NCBI GenBank assembly: GCA_017881545.1
Contig: JADGQU010000024.1
Span: forward strand, 1 to 14,454
Length of the DNA: 14,454 bases
Direction of reading: 5' to 3'
Source: Gemmatimonadaceae bacterium
Lineage (GTDB): Bacteria; Gemmatimonadota; Gemmatimonadetes; Gemmatimonadales; Gemmatimonadaceae
Below are positions 6,654 through 14,089 of the stretch, one piece after another; position 1 is the stretch's first letter; each line of letters starts with the position of its first letter. The position numbers and the translations under genes were made by a program. Below the pieces are notes generated by a model. It did not search any database and had not been told where the DNA came from. It saw only the letters and a program-made list of their open reading frames with translations.

Positions 6654-8164
6654 CCGAAGGAAAGGTTTTTCTCGTGGGTGCTGGTCCCGGTGATCCCGGT
6701 CTCATCACGGTAAGAGGGAAGCATCTCATCGACTCGGCTGATGCCGTCGTCTACGACGCACTCGCCAACTCCGCGCTCCTCCCTCCAGGGGCGCGAACCA
6801 CTGGAAGGCCCGAGCTCTATTACGTGGGCAAGCGCGGTGGAGCGAAAGACTCGGTGACGCAGGAAGAGATCAACGAGCTGCTCGTAAAGCTCGCGCGCGA
6901 CGGAAAGCGGGTCGTGCGTCTCAAGGGAGGAGATCCGTTCGTGTTCGGACGCGGCAGCGAGGAAGCCCAGGCGATGAACGATGCCTCCGTTCCCTTCGAG
7001 GTCGTCCCTGGAATAACGGCGGGAATCGCCGCTCCGGCCTACGCCGGAATCCCGGTGACCCACCGCACTCTCGCAACATCGGTGACCTTCGTGACGGGAA
7101 GCGAAGACCCGACGAAGCCGAGCACCCAGACCAATTGGGCCGCGCTCGCGAAAGCCGGCGGGACGATCGTGTTGTACATGGGAGTGAAGACGCTCGCCAA
7201 CATCGCCGAATCGCTGATAGATGGCGGAATGCCCGCTGACATCCCGGCTGCCGCAATTCAGTGGGGAACGCATCCCAAACAGCGGACCGTCGTGGCAACC
7301 CTCGAGACGCTCGCCGCAAAAGCAGCGGAGCAGGATATCACGGCGCCGGTCATTACAGTCATCGGTTGGTCGGTCGTGCTGCGCGAAGAGCTGAACTGGT
7401 TCGAGCGGCGGCCGCTGTTTGGAAAGCGGATAGTAGTGACGCGCGCAACGCAGCAGGCTCCGGCGCTGAGCGAGAAGCTCAGCGAGTTGGGCGCCGATGT
7501 GATCGAGATGCCGGCGACGCAGATCGCGCGTCTGGATCTCGCTCCGCTGCGCGCGGAGATCGGTCAATTGTCGCTTTACGACTGGCTGATCTTCACCAGC
7601 CAGAATGCGATCTCGATTTTCTGGGAGCAGCTCCTCGGTGAGGGGAAGGATGCGCGCGCACTCGCCGGACTCAAGGTCGCCGCCGTTGGTCCCGCGACTG
7701 CGGGCGCTTTGCTCGAACACGGTATCACCGTCGACGTGATTCCGAATCGCTTCGTCGCGGAGGGATTGCTGGAGATGATGCGAGTGCGCGATGACGTCGC
7801 GGGAAAGAAGGCGCTCTACGTAACTGCGGAGGGCGCGCGTGATGTGTTGCCACAAGGCCTGCGCGAAATCGGCGCCGACGTCCTGGTGATAGAGGCCTAC
7901 CGCTCCATCGTGGACGGAGAAGGGGCGGAAAAGCTGTCGCGGAGCATTGAAGCCGGAACGGTGGATCTCGTCACCTTCACCTCCGCTTCGGCCGTAAAGG
8001 GATACATCGACGCCGTCGGACAAGAGCTGGCACTGCGAGTCCCGGCCGCGTCTATGGGAGCGCTGACGTCAGGCGCGCTGCGGGAGGCGGGAATCGAGGT
8101 GAAGATTGAAGCAAAAGAATCGACGCTCGACAGTCTCGTCTCCGCGGTCTTCAGTGCCTTCTAA
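6650..8164 (+). CDS. cobA-hemD: Uroporphyrinogen-III C-methyltransferase / uroporphyrinogen-III synthase fusion
   Basis: 504 residues from a GTG that overlaps the previous stop (GTGA) and follows a strong GGGGGAGG ribosome site. Residues 1-245 are the methyltransferase (SUMT): VGAGPGDPGLITVRG (9-23), YVGKRGG, RLKGGDPFVFGRGSEE (90-105), VPGITAGIAAPAYAGIPVTHR (119-139), VLYMGV and WGTHPKQRTV. It uses S-adenosylmethionine to make precorrin-2 from uroporphyrinogen III. Residues about 257-504 are HemD, which cyclises hydroxymethylbilane: GKRIVVTRA, DWLIFTSQNAI, VAAVGPATAGAL, ALYVTAEGARDVLP and DLVTFTSASAVKGY. Both halves appear complete. Similar fusions occur in other bacteria. One polypeptide therefore makes uroporphyrinogen III and sends part of it toward siroheme or corrinoids, matching the siroheme-decarboxylase-like gene just upstream. 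Confidence 0.95.
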   Translation: MTEGKVFLVGAGPGDPGLITVRGKHLIDSADAVVYDALANSALLPPGARTTGRPELYYVGKRGGAKDSVTQEEINELLVKLARDGKRVVRLKGGDPFVFGRGSEEAQAMNDASVPFEVVPGITAGIAAPAYAGIPVTHRTLATSVTFVTGSEDPTKPSTQTNWAALAKAGGTIVLYMGVKTLANIAESLIDGGMPADIPAAAIQWGTHPKQRTVVATLETLAAKAAEQDITAPVITVIGWSVVLREELNWFERRPLFGKRIVVTRATQQAPALSEKLSELGADVIEMPATQIARLDLAPLRAEIGQLSLYDWLIFTSQNAISIFWEQLLGEGKDARALAGLKVAAVGPATAGALLEHGITVDVIPNRFVAEGLLEMMRVRDDVAGKKALYVTAEGARDVLPQGLREIGADVLVIEAYRSIVDGEGAEKLSRSIEAGTVDLVTFTSASAVKGYIDAVGQELALRVPAASMGALTSGALREAGIEVKIEAKESTLDSLVSAVFSAF

Positions 8165-9131
8165 GCGTGAGATCGATCCAGCGGTCGTGAGAATCGGGAC
8201 GCGCGCATCCGAGCTCGCGCTACGGCAGGCGCGGCTCGTCGAGAGTGCGTTGCTCGCGCGCGGGATCGCAGCAGAGCTGATCACGTTCAAGACCGTCGGC
8301 GACAAGAAACTCGACCAGCCCCTCACTGAGATCGGTGCGAAGGGTCTGTTCACGCACGAGATCGAGGTCGCGCTCGCCAAGAACAAGATCGATTGCGCGG
8401 TGCACTCGCTGAAGGATCTGCCGACCGATTCCGTCGAGGGTCTCGAGATTGTCGCGCAGCTCGAGCGGGAAGATCCGCGTGACGCGCTCGTGGTCAATCG
8501 GCAGACGGGCGCGGAGAATCTGGACGATCTGCCGGCCGGCTCCCGCGTTGGCACATCGAGCCTTCGCCGGCGCGCTCAGCTGTTAGCGCGGAGACCTGAC
8601 CTGGAGGTCGCGGAGCTGCGCGGCAACGTTCCCACGCGACTCAAAAAGGTCGAGAACGGCAGCGTGCACGCGGCGATTCTCGCCGCGGCCGGGTTGATCC
8701 GCCTCGAGGTCCAGCGGCGAATCACCGTGTTCCTCGAGGCGCCCGAGTGGCTGCCGGCCGCCGGACAGGGCGCAATCGCGATCCAGATTCGAAGCGACGA
8801 CATCAAGATGAGAGAACTGCTGCGTCCGCTGGATCACGCGCCCACGTCTATCGCCACGCGCGCCGAGCGCGCGTTCCTGGCGGCACTCGACGGAGGTTGC
8901 CAGGTCCCGATCGGCGCTTTGGTCAGCGACGGGGGTGGCAGGCCTACATTATATGGTATGCTCGCGGATCTGAGCGGCAGGCACATCGTGCGCGGCTCTC
9001 GCGTGCTCGACCTGAGCGCTCCCGAGTCAACCGGCGAAGCGCTCGCCGCCGAGATCCGGTCACGCGGGGGCAGTAGCCTCCTCGTGGAGCTTCGTCAGCT
9101 ATCCAAACTTCCCGCCCCGCAACCAGAGTAA
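8154..9131 (+). CDS. hemC: Porphobilinogen deaminase (hydroxymethylbilane synthase)
   Basis: About 325 residues. The enzyme joins four porphobilinogen units into hydroxymethylbilane in the cytoplasm, using a dipyrromethane cofactor. Motifs in order are RIGTRASELALRQA, VHSLKDLPT, GTSSLRRRAQL, LRGNVPTRLKKVENG, LPAAGQGAIAIQ and ALDGGCQVPIGA, whose Cys holds the cofactor. The start is uncertain. GTG 8154 (chosen) overlaps the cobA-hemD stop by 11 bases and suits re-initiation. TTG 8106 has a strong GAGGTGA ribosome site but would overlap by 59 bases and add 16 residues. GTG 8187 begins right at the conserved domain. It is followed two bases later by hemB. Confidence 0.95.
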   Translation: MPSKREIDPAVVRIGTRASELALRQARLVESALLARGIAAELITFKTVGDKKLDQPLTEIGAKGLFTHEIEVALAKNKIDCAVHSLKDLPTDSVEGLEIVAQLEREDPRDALVVNRQTGAENLDDLPAGSRVGTSSLRRRAQLLARRPDLEVAELRGNVPTRLKKVENGSVHAAILAAAGLIRLEVQRRITVFLEAPEWLPAAGQGAIAIQIRSDDIKMRELLRPLDHAPTSIATRAERAFLAALDGGCQVPIGALVSDGGGRPTLYGMLADLSGRHIVRGSRVLDLSAPESTGEALAAEIRSRGGSSLLVELRQLSKLPAPQPE

Positions 9132-9133
9132 GA

Positions 9134-10105
9134 GTGTCCAGTTTTCCGCAGTATCGTCCGCGCCGCCTGCGCCGGACCGCCGCGCTCCGCAACCTTGTCC
9201 GCGAGACACACCTCGCGCCGTCCCAGTTGGTCCTCCCTGTCTTCGTGCGCGATGGGAAGAAGCTTCGCCGTCCCGTTGGATCGATGCCCGGCGTGAATCA
9301 GACCTCGGTCGATGAAATGCTGAAGGACGCTGAGGCGGCGGCGAAAGCCAAGGTCGGCGGAATCATTCTCTTCGGCGTCCCCGAGGCGAAAGACGCGACG
9401 GGCTCGGCTGCGTGGGATGAGAAGGGCGCGGTGCAGATGGGAGTGCGCGCCCTCAAGAAAGAGATTCCGGAACTGGTAGTGATCACGGACGTCTGCATGT
9501 GCGAGTACACGGATCATGGCCACTGCGGAGTTCTCAAGAACGGCGACGTCGACAACGACGCGACTCTCGAGCTGCTATCCCGCGCCGCGCTCTCTCATGC
9601 GCGCGCGGGGGCGGACATCGTCGCGCCCAGCGACATGATGGACGGCCGGGTCCAGGCGATTCGCGCCGCGCTGGACGGCGCGGGGTTTATCGACGTATCC
9701 ATCCTCAGCTACGCCGCGAAATACGCCTCTGCCTACTACGGCCCGTTTCGCGAAGCGGCCGAGTCGGCCCCAAAGTCGGGCGACCGCCGCGGCTATCAGA
9801 TGGATCCCGGCAATGCCCAGGAAGCGATGCGCGAGGTTCTCGCGGACATCGAGGAGGGCGCCGACGCGGTGATGGTGAAGCCCGCTGGTCCGTACCTGGA
9901 TATCGTCGCGCGGGTAAAGTCGGAGACTGGCTATCCGGTGGCGGCGTATCAGGTTAGCGGAGAATACGCGATGATCTGCGCCGCCGCCGATCGCGGCTGG
10001 ATCGAGAGGGACCGGGTGATGATGGAGTCGCTTCTCGGGATTCGCCGCGCCGGTGCGGATTTCATCGTGACGTATTTCGCCGCCGAGGCCGCGAGCAAGC
10101 TCTGA
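9134..10105 (+). CDS. hemB: Delta-aminolevulinic acid dehydratase (porphobilinogen synthase)
   Basis: 323 residues, the usual length, from a GTG two bases after the hemC stop. It condenses two 5-aminolevulinate molecules to porphobilinogen. The zinc-binding triad DVCMCEYTDHGHCG is present (Cys121, Cys123, Cys131), so this is the zinc-dependent type rather than the cysteine-free magnesium type. The two active-site lysines appear in SYAAKYASAYYGPFREA (Lys197) and VMVKPAGPYLDI (Lys249, the Schiff-base lysine). APSDMMDGRVQAIR and GEYAMI are also typical. It closes the operon. The order lrp-like, cobA-hemD, hemC, hemB is the reverse of pathway order. No glutamyl-tRNA reductase or aminomutase gene lies in this window. 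Confidence 0.97.
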   Translation: MSSFPQYRPRRLRRTAALRNLVRETHLAPSQLVLPVFVRDGKKLRRPVGSMPGVNQTSVDEMLKDAEAAAKAKVGGIILFGVPEAKDATGSAAWDEKGAVQMGVRALKKEIPELVVITDVCMCEYTDHGHCGVLKNGDVDNDATLELLSRAALSHARAGADIVAPSDMMDGRVQAIRAALDGAGFIDVSILSYAAKYASAYYGPFREAAESAPKSGDRRGYQMDPGNAQEAMREVLADIEEGADAVMVKPAGPYLDIVARVKSETGYPVAAYQVSGEYAMICAAADRGWIERDRVMMESLLGIRRAGADFIVTYFAAEAASKL

Positions 10106-10131
10106 TTCCCGACTGAAACTTGACGGGAATC
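10104..10131 (+). terminator. Hairpin after hemB, probable end of the heme operon
   Basis: A perfect eight-base inverted repeat, GATTCCCG (10104-10111) and CGGGAATC (10124-10131), starts on the last two bases of the hemB stop codon, with a 12-base loop. A T-rich stretch (GTTATTT) follows after about six bases. The 3' arm overlaps the -35 of the next promoter, so termination and the new start share sequence. Confidence 0.4.
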
Positions 10132-10147
10132 CGGGCCGTTATTTAAT
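10120..10147 (+). promoter_or_regulatory. Sigma-70 promoter of the sdpRI-like pair
   Basis: TTGACG (10120-10125) and TTTAAT (10142-10147) are separated by 16 bases; each matches five of six consensus bases. Transcription should start near 10154, giving a leader of only about 25 bases. No Shine-Dalgarno sequence is seen before the ATG at 10180. The -10 overlaps the inverted repeat at 10143-10166. Confidence 0.6.
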
Positions 10148-10166
10148 TAGACGCTTGGCTAATTAA
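10143..10166. promoter_or_regulatory. Probable ArsR/SdpR autoregulatory operator
   Basis: TTAATTAG, an eight-base spacer and CTAATTAA form a perfect inverted repeat of 24 bases. It covers the -10 and the predicted start site, 13 bases before the ArsR-family gene. ArsR-type repressors commonly bind such AT-rich inverted repeats at their own promoters. The site is seen directly; binding is inferred. Confidence 0.6.
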
Positions 10167-10179
10167 CTAACTACCCATT

Positions 10180-10452
10180 ATGAACGACGTTTTTCGAGCC
10201 CTGTCCGATCCAACCCGGCGCGAGATCCTCGAGCTGCTGCGCTCGGGACCCCGAACCTCAGGAGAGATCGCCGAAAAATTCAGCACCAGCTGGGCGACCA
10301 TTTCGCGCCACCTGAGCGTGCTCAAGGACGCGGAGCTGATCCTGGCGGAGCGGAACGGACAACACGTCGTGTACGAGCTGAATACGACGGTGTTTCAGGA
10401 TGTCGTCGAACATCTCATCAAGTGGCTTAAGCCGCGGAGTTCAAATGCGTAA
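10180..10452 (+). CDS. sdpR: ArsR-family regulator, SdpR-like
   Basis: 90 residues, a single winged-helix domain. It opens with MNDVFRALSDPTRREILELL, has the recognition region TSGEIAEKFSTSWATISRHLSVLKDAELI (about 27-55), the wing AERNGQHVVYELN, and NTTVFQDVVEHLIKWL. From memory, this layout and the NTTV-QD segment match Bacillus SdpR, the autorepressor of sdpRI. No metal-binding CxC of ArsR/SmtB sensors is present. The downstream gene encodes an SdpI-like membrane protein and overlaps by eight bases. In Bacillus, SdpI at the membrane sequesters SdpR and so turns on the operon; the same logic is likely here. It probably binds the inverted repeat at 10143-10166. Confidence 0.88.
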   Translation: MNDVFRALSDPTRREILELLRSGPRTSGEIAEKFSTSWATISRHLSVLKDAELILAERNGQHVVYELNTTVFQDVVEHLIKWLKPRSSNA

Positions 10453-11095
10453 ATGGATCCCATTGCTCATCGTCGTCGCCGCGATTGTCGCATCGGCGAC
10501 GGTCTACCAGCGCCTGCCGGAAACGATACCAACGCATTGGGACATGGACGGACAGCCCAACGGCTGGAGCGGCCGTGCGTTCGGCGCGTGGTTCACACCT
10601 GTGCTTCTCCTCGGAATGTGGGCACTCGTTCGCATCCTGCCCGCGATCGACCCGAAGGGAGCAAACTACGCCAAGTTTGGGGGAGCGTTCGAGGCGATCA
10701 TCGAGTCACTAATGCTGTTCCTGCTCGGCATGCATATCCTCCTGCTTCGAGCGGGGCTTGGTCAAAGCGCTCCCATGCAGCGTGTGGTTCCGTTTGCGGT
10801 TGGCATTCTACTGATCGTTGTCGGGAATCTGCTCCCCCGCATGCGGCCAAACTGGTTTGTCGGGATCCGGACGCCGTGGACGCTATCGAGTGACCGCGTT
10901 TGGGAGAAGACGCACCGCTTCGGCGGGCGCGTATTCGTTGCCGGTGGAATACTCATCGTGCTCTCGGCATTCGGGGCGCCGCAGTTGGCGTCGATCGTCC
11001 TCGTGACCGTGGTCGTTCTCTCTATGGCGGCGGTGTTGATCTATTCATACGCCGAATGGAAACGGGAGCAGTCAACGGTGAGCCCGGCCCGCTAG
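10445..11095 (+). CDS. sdpI: SdpI-family membrane protein (DUF1648 plus SdpI domain)
   Basis: 216 residues. The ATG at 10445 sits inside the sdpR stop region (ATGCGTAA), so translation is coupled. Membrane segments are about 4-20, 48-66, 84-103, 114-131, 164-178 and 182-201. The N-terminal DUF1648 motif is LPETIPTHWDMDGQPNGW (24-41). The SdpI-type motif is PNWFVGIRTPWTLSSDRVWEKTHRFGGR (positions 135-162; key residues Asn136, Gly140, Arg142, Thr143, Trp153, His157). In Bacillus SdpI gives immunity to the SdpC killing factor and relays its presence to SdpR. No sdpC-like toxin gene is visible nearby, so the signal here is unknown. It may protect against foreign toxins or sense membrane stress. 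Confidence 0.88.
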   Translation: MRKWIPLLIVVAAIVASATVYQRLPETIPTHWDMDGQPNGWSGRAFGAWFTPVLLLGMWALVRILPAIDPKGANYAKFGGAFEAIIESLMLFLLGMHILLLRAGLGQSAPMQRVVPFAVGILLIVVGNLLPRMRPNWFVGIRTPWTLSSDRVWEKTHRFGGRVFVAGGILIVLSAFGAPQLASIVLVTVVVLSMAAVLIYSYAEWKREQSTVSPAR

Positions 11096-11152
11096 AAGCG
11101 GCTCGTCACCTGGAGCTTTGCGCGCAACATCAAACTCACTCGCAATCGACCA

Positions 11153-12214
11153 ATGAAATCCCGCAGCCTCTTTTCGCTCTCCTTGTTCTCCGCGGTTTGG
11201 CCCGGCTTGATCTCCGTGGCATCGGCCGCGGCCCAAACGGCTGGCGTAGCCGGCGCACCACTTCACACTGCCTCGGCGTCGGCAATCGACACAGTTCCTC
11301 CGAGCACCGTGATCGAGGCCCCGTTCACGTTTCAAAGCGGAACGCTGGCGTTGCCGGGCACGCTCACGCTTCCCGCCAACTACAAGCATCAGATTCCCGT
11401 TGCGCTGATTGTGGCTGGCTCCGGACCCACGGACCGGAACGGCAATTCCGCCGGCCTGTTGCGGTTGCAGAACAACTCGAACCTCTACGCGATACTCGCG
11501 TGGCAGCTCGCCGACGCCGGTATCGCGTCGGTGCGCTACGACAAAAGGGTCATCGGCGACAATCTCCAGAAAGTCGACATCCCCTCGACGTCGATCGACG
11601 ATTTCATCGCCGACGCAATCGCGGGGGTGAGGAGACTGGTTGCCGACCGGAGATTCTCGAAAGTCATTCTGATCGGGCACAGCGAGGGCGCGGAGCTGGT
11701 TCTGCAGGCGGCAAATCGGGGCGCGCCTGCGGCTGGAATAGTGATGATGTCTGGAGCCGGCAGGCCGATCATGCCCGTCCTGCGGGAACAGATCTCGAAA
11801 CAGCTGCCGCCCGCGGAGATCGTAAAATGGGACTCGGCGTCAGCCCGCTACCTCCGCGGCGAGGATCCGGGCGACGTGCATCCGGGTCTCAAATCATTGC
11901 TACAGCCGGCGAATCGCAAGTTCATGCAGAGCTGGGCGAAATACGACCCGGCGGTGGAGATCGCGAAGGTCAAGGTTCCGGTGCTCATCATCCAGGGCGG
12001 ACGCGACATCCAGATCAGCGAATCCGACGCGCGCGCGCTCAAGGCGGCTCAGCCCGCCGCCAAGCTGGTGCTGATTCCAGCCGCCAATCACGTTTACAGG
12101 GCCGCCGCCAGCGACGACCGCATGGTGCAGGCAAAGCTTTACACTGACCCGACGATTCCCATCGTTGCGGAGCTAACGCCCGCGATCGTGGAGTGGGTTG
12201 GCAAGCTGAAATAA
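11153..12214 (+). CDS. Exported alpha/beta-hydrolase (esterase/peptidase-like)
   Basis: 353 residues with a signal peptide (basic start, hydrophobic 7-20, cleavage near ASAAAQ at 26-28). The catalytic machinery looks complete: the oxyanion motif VAGSGPTDRNGNS (87-99), the nucleophile elbow GHSEG (Ser177), Asp285 in IQGGRDIQ, and His313 in AANHVY. The GSGPTDRNGN segment is typical of secreted bacterial hydrolases of the serine aminopeptidase/esterase type; the natural substrate cannot be told from the sequence. An insert between strand six and the Asp (about 200-270) would form a lid. No clear ribosome site precedes the ATG. It starts 57 bases after the sdpI-like gene and might be co-transcribed with it; a large palindrome follows it. 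Confidence 0.88.
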   Translation: MKSRSLFSLSLFSAVWPGLISVASAAAQTAGVAGAPLHTASASAIDTVPPSTVIEAPFTFQSGTLALPGTLTLPANYKHQIPVALIVAGSGPTDRNGNSAGLLRLQNNSNLYAILAWQLADAGIASVRYDKRVIGDNLQKVDIPSTSIDDFIADAIAGVRRLVADRRFSKVILIGHSEGAELVLQAANRGAPAAGIVMMSGAGRPIMPVLREQISKQLPPAEIVKWDSASARYLRGEDPGDVHPGLKSLLQPANRKFMQSWAKYDPAVEIAKVKVPVLIIQGGRDIQISESDARALKAAQPAAKLVLIPAANHVYRAAASDDRMVQAKLYTDPTIPIVAELTPAIVEWVGKLK

Positions 12215-12229
12215 GTGTGCGGCACGACG

Positions 12230-12384
12230 AAAAAACAAACTGAGAGGGGAGTAAGGTGGGGGGTGCGAGGTACTAGGATTGAGGTATGAGGTAGAACCGC
12301 AATTGGCGAGACACCGCGCGTTACCTCCAACCTCGTACCTAGCTCCTCGGACCTCCTACCTTACTCCCGTCTCGGTTGTTTTTT
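12230..12384. repeat. 155-base near-palindromic element with A6/T6 ends
   Basis: The left arm (12230 to about 12298) and right arm (about 12315-12384) are inverted copies. The outer 28 bases match at about 25 positions, including an 11-base identical block GGGAGTAAGGT at 12247-12257 and its complement near 12358-12368. The inner arms share GAGGT and CTAGG motifs with small differences. The element starts with six A and ends with six T, so its transcript from either strand would fold into a long hairpin followed by a U-run. It could serve as a two-way terminator between the hydrolase and reductase genes. It may also be one copy of an interspersed palindromic repeat or small non-autonomous mobile element. 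Clear flanking target duplications were not found. Confidence 0.75.
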
Positions 12385-12409
12385 CTTCTGGGGGTAAGCG
12401 CGCCCCCGG

Positions 12410-12438
12410 ATCGGGCGGCGCGGCCTTGGTCGCCCGAT
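12410..12438. promoter_or_regulatory. Second GC-rich hairpin before the reductase gene
   Basis: ATCGGGCG (12410-12417) and CGCCCGAT (12431-12438) are a perfect eight-base inverted repeat with a 13-base spacer, lying 34 bases before the ATG at 12473. A smaller GGGGG/CCCCC pair (12390-12405) sits just upstream. No promoter boxes are evident. An operator or 5' leader hairpin is possible. Confidence 0.3.
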
Positions 12439-12472
12439 TAAGTTGTACGCTCCCCCACGCAACGACCTGAAA

Positions 12473-13507
12473 ATGCGCTATAGGCTGTTCCCCGGGACCG
12501 ACATCAAGGCGAGCGAGGTCGGCTTCGGCACATGGACCCTCTCCACCGGCTGGTGGGGCGAGAAGACCGATGACGAAGCGGTGGAGATGCTACGCGCTGC
12601 CCACTCGGATTTCGGTATCAACTTCTTCGACACGGCCGACACCTACGGCAATGGCCGCGGCGAGCGGCAGCTGGCCCAGGCTTTCCGCGGAAAGCGGGAT
12701 GACGTGTTGTATTCGACGAAGATCGGATACGACATCTACGATCCCGCGGCGCAGTCGGCGCGCCGCGGACAGAACGAGCTACCGCAGAAATTCGATCGCG
12801 ACTACATGCGCTTCGCGCTCGACAAGTGCCTCGAGCGGCTCGAGACGGACCACATCGATGTGCTCCAGCTTCACAACATCAAGATGGAGCACGTGCGCGA
12901 CTCTGCCATCTGGCAGGCGCTGCGCGAGATGAAGGACGAAGGCCTGATCGGAGTCTGGGGCGCCGCGTTCGGGCCCGCGATTGGGTGGCTGTACGAAGCC
13001 GTCGAGCTGTGCGAGCGCGAGAGCGACATCGGCACAATTCAGATGATCTGGAACGTGCTCGAGCAGCATCCCGGAACCGGGATGATAGAAGCGGCGGAAG
13101 AATTCGCTCCCAACTGCTGCTTCAACATTCGTGTCACCCACGCGTCGGGAATGCTCGAGGGGAAATACACGGAAGACACCGTTTTCCCCGCGAACGACCA
13201 TCGCCGGCACCGTCCGCGTTCCTGGCTCATCAACGGCCTGAAAAAAGTGCGCACGCTCGACTTTCTCACCGCGGAGATGAGCTTGGGACAGGCTGCACTC
13301 AAGTGGCTGCTGGCTGAGCCACGAGTGGTTACGACGCTGCCCAACATCTACGACATGGAGCAGCTCCGGGAATTTGCCGAGACGCCGGAAAAGCCCGACC
13401 TCCCGGCCGCGCAAATGGAGCGTGTGGCCGAGCTGGCCGAGCAGAACTTTGGCGTCGAAGAGGAGCCGATGAGCTACAAGGGAACAATGGAGCGCGTGGC
13501 CACTTGA
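12473..13507 (+). CDS. Aldo/keto reductase
   Basis: 344 residues, the size of the longer members of this NAD(P)H-dependent (alpha/beta)8-barrel family. The N-terminus has VGFGTWTLSTGWWG. The catalytic tetrad is present: Asp53 and Tyr58 in FFDTADTYGNGRGE, Lys83 in YSTKIGYD, and His134 in LQLHNI. The cofactor region near the C-terminus is present in part (SLGQAALKWLLAEPRVVTTLPNI). The natural substrate is unknown; relatives reduce aldehydes, ketones or sugars, and some are called oxidoreductases of unknown role. ATG 12473 is preferred to TTG 12443 because the conserved strand MRYRLFPGTD begins there. Its stop overlaps the pyrophosphatase start, so the two are co-translated. Confidence 0.92.
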   Translation: MRYRLFPGTDIKASEVGFGTWTLSTGWWGEKTDDEAVEMLRAAHSDFGINFFDTADTYGNGRGERQLAQAFRGKRDDVLYSTKIGYDIYDPAAQSARRGQNELPQKFDRDYMRFALDKCLERLETDHIDVLQLHNIKMEHVRDSAIWQALREMKDEGLIGVWGAAFGPAIGWLYEAVELCERESDIGTIQMIWNVLEQHPGTGMIEAAEEFAPNCCFNIRVTHASGMLEGKYTEDTVFPANDHRRHRPRSWLINGLKKVRTLDFLTAEMSLGQAALKWLLAEPRVVTTLPNIYDMEQLREFAETPEKPDLPAAQMERVAELAEQNFGVEEEPMSYKGTMERVAT

Positions 13508-14046
13508 TCAACCCATGGCACGATCTGCCGGCCGGAATTCATCCACCCGACGACGTGACGGCCGTCATCGAGATCCCGGCCGGCAGCAGGAACAAGTACG
13601 AGCTGGACAAGGCTACGGGTATGATTCGGCTGGACCGGGTTCTCTATTCCGCCGTTCACTATCCCGGTGATTACGGATTCATTCCTCGCACCTTGCACGA
13701 GGATGGCGACCCGCTGGATGTGATCGTTCATCTCAACGAGCCGACTTTTCCGGGATGTCAGATCGACTGCCGTCCGCTGGGCGTGCTCAGAATGCGCGAC
13801 CGCGGCGAGCCCGACGACAAGATTCTCGCGGTTCCGTGCCACGATCCGTACTACCACGAGTACTTCGACATCGCCGATCTTTCTCAGCATTATTTGAAGG
13901 AAGTGGAGCACTTCTTCCATATCTACAAGGACCTCGAAGGGAAACGGGTGGAGATAGTCGGTTGGGAGAAGAGTGAAGTGGCGGCGAACGTGATCAACGA
14001 ATCGATCGCGCGCTACCAGGAAAAATTCCATCAGGTAGGCACCTGA
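13504..14046 (+). CDS. ppa: Inorganic pyrophosphatase, family I
   Basis: 180 residues, normal for the soluble bacterial enzyme that hydrolyses pyrophosphate to phosphate and drives biosynthetic reactions. Motifs are VIEIPAGSRNKYELDKATG (21-39), HYPGDYGFIPRT (52-63), the metal-binding signature EDGDPLDV (Asp67, Asp69, Asp72) and GEPDDKILAVP (Asp104, Asp105). It begins with TTG overlapping the reductase TGA (TTGA). No in-frame ATG or GTG lies nearby and the residues right after the TTG already align with the family, so TTG is the likely start. The ribosome site is weak (GGAG far upstream), which fits coupling. Confidence 0.95.
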   Translation: MINPWHDLPAGIHPPDDVTAVIEIPAGSRNKYELDKATGMIRLDRVLYSAVHYPGDYGFIPRTLHEDGDPLDVIVHLNEPTFPGCQIDCRPLGVLRMRDRGEPDDKILAVPCHDPYYHEYFDIADLSQHYLKEVEHFFHIYKDLEGKRVEIVGWEKSEVAANVINESIARYQEKFHQVGT

Positions 14047-14089
14047 TCATTTGGCGCTCCGGCGATGAGGCCGGTGGCGGAGGACGATA

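Noticed and set aside
6395..8023. A 542-codon open frame on the minus strand opposite the tetrapyrrole genes
   Set aside because: It lies antisense to two well-supported genes, is very rich in Arg, His and Ser as expected of a GC-rich shadow frame, and shows no domain.
10900..12147. A 415-codon plus-strand frame over the sdpI-like and hydrolase genes
   Set aside because: It crosses two genuine genes out of frame and has low-complexity Arg/Gly-rich composition.
12139..12470. Two short frames on opposite strands across the palindrome
   Set aside because: They are products of the repeat itself, with repeated Thr/Ser/Pro/Leu residues, no ribosome site and no conserved features.
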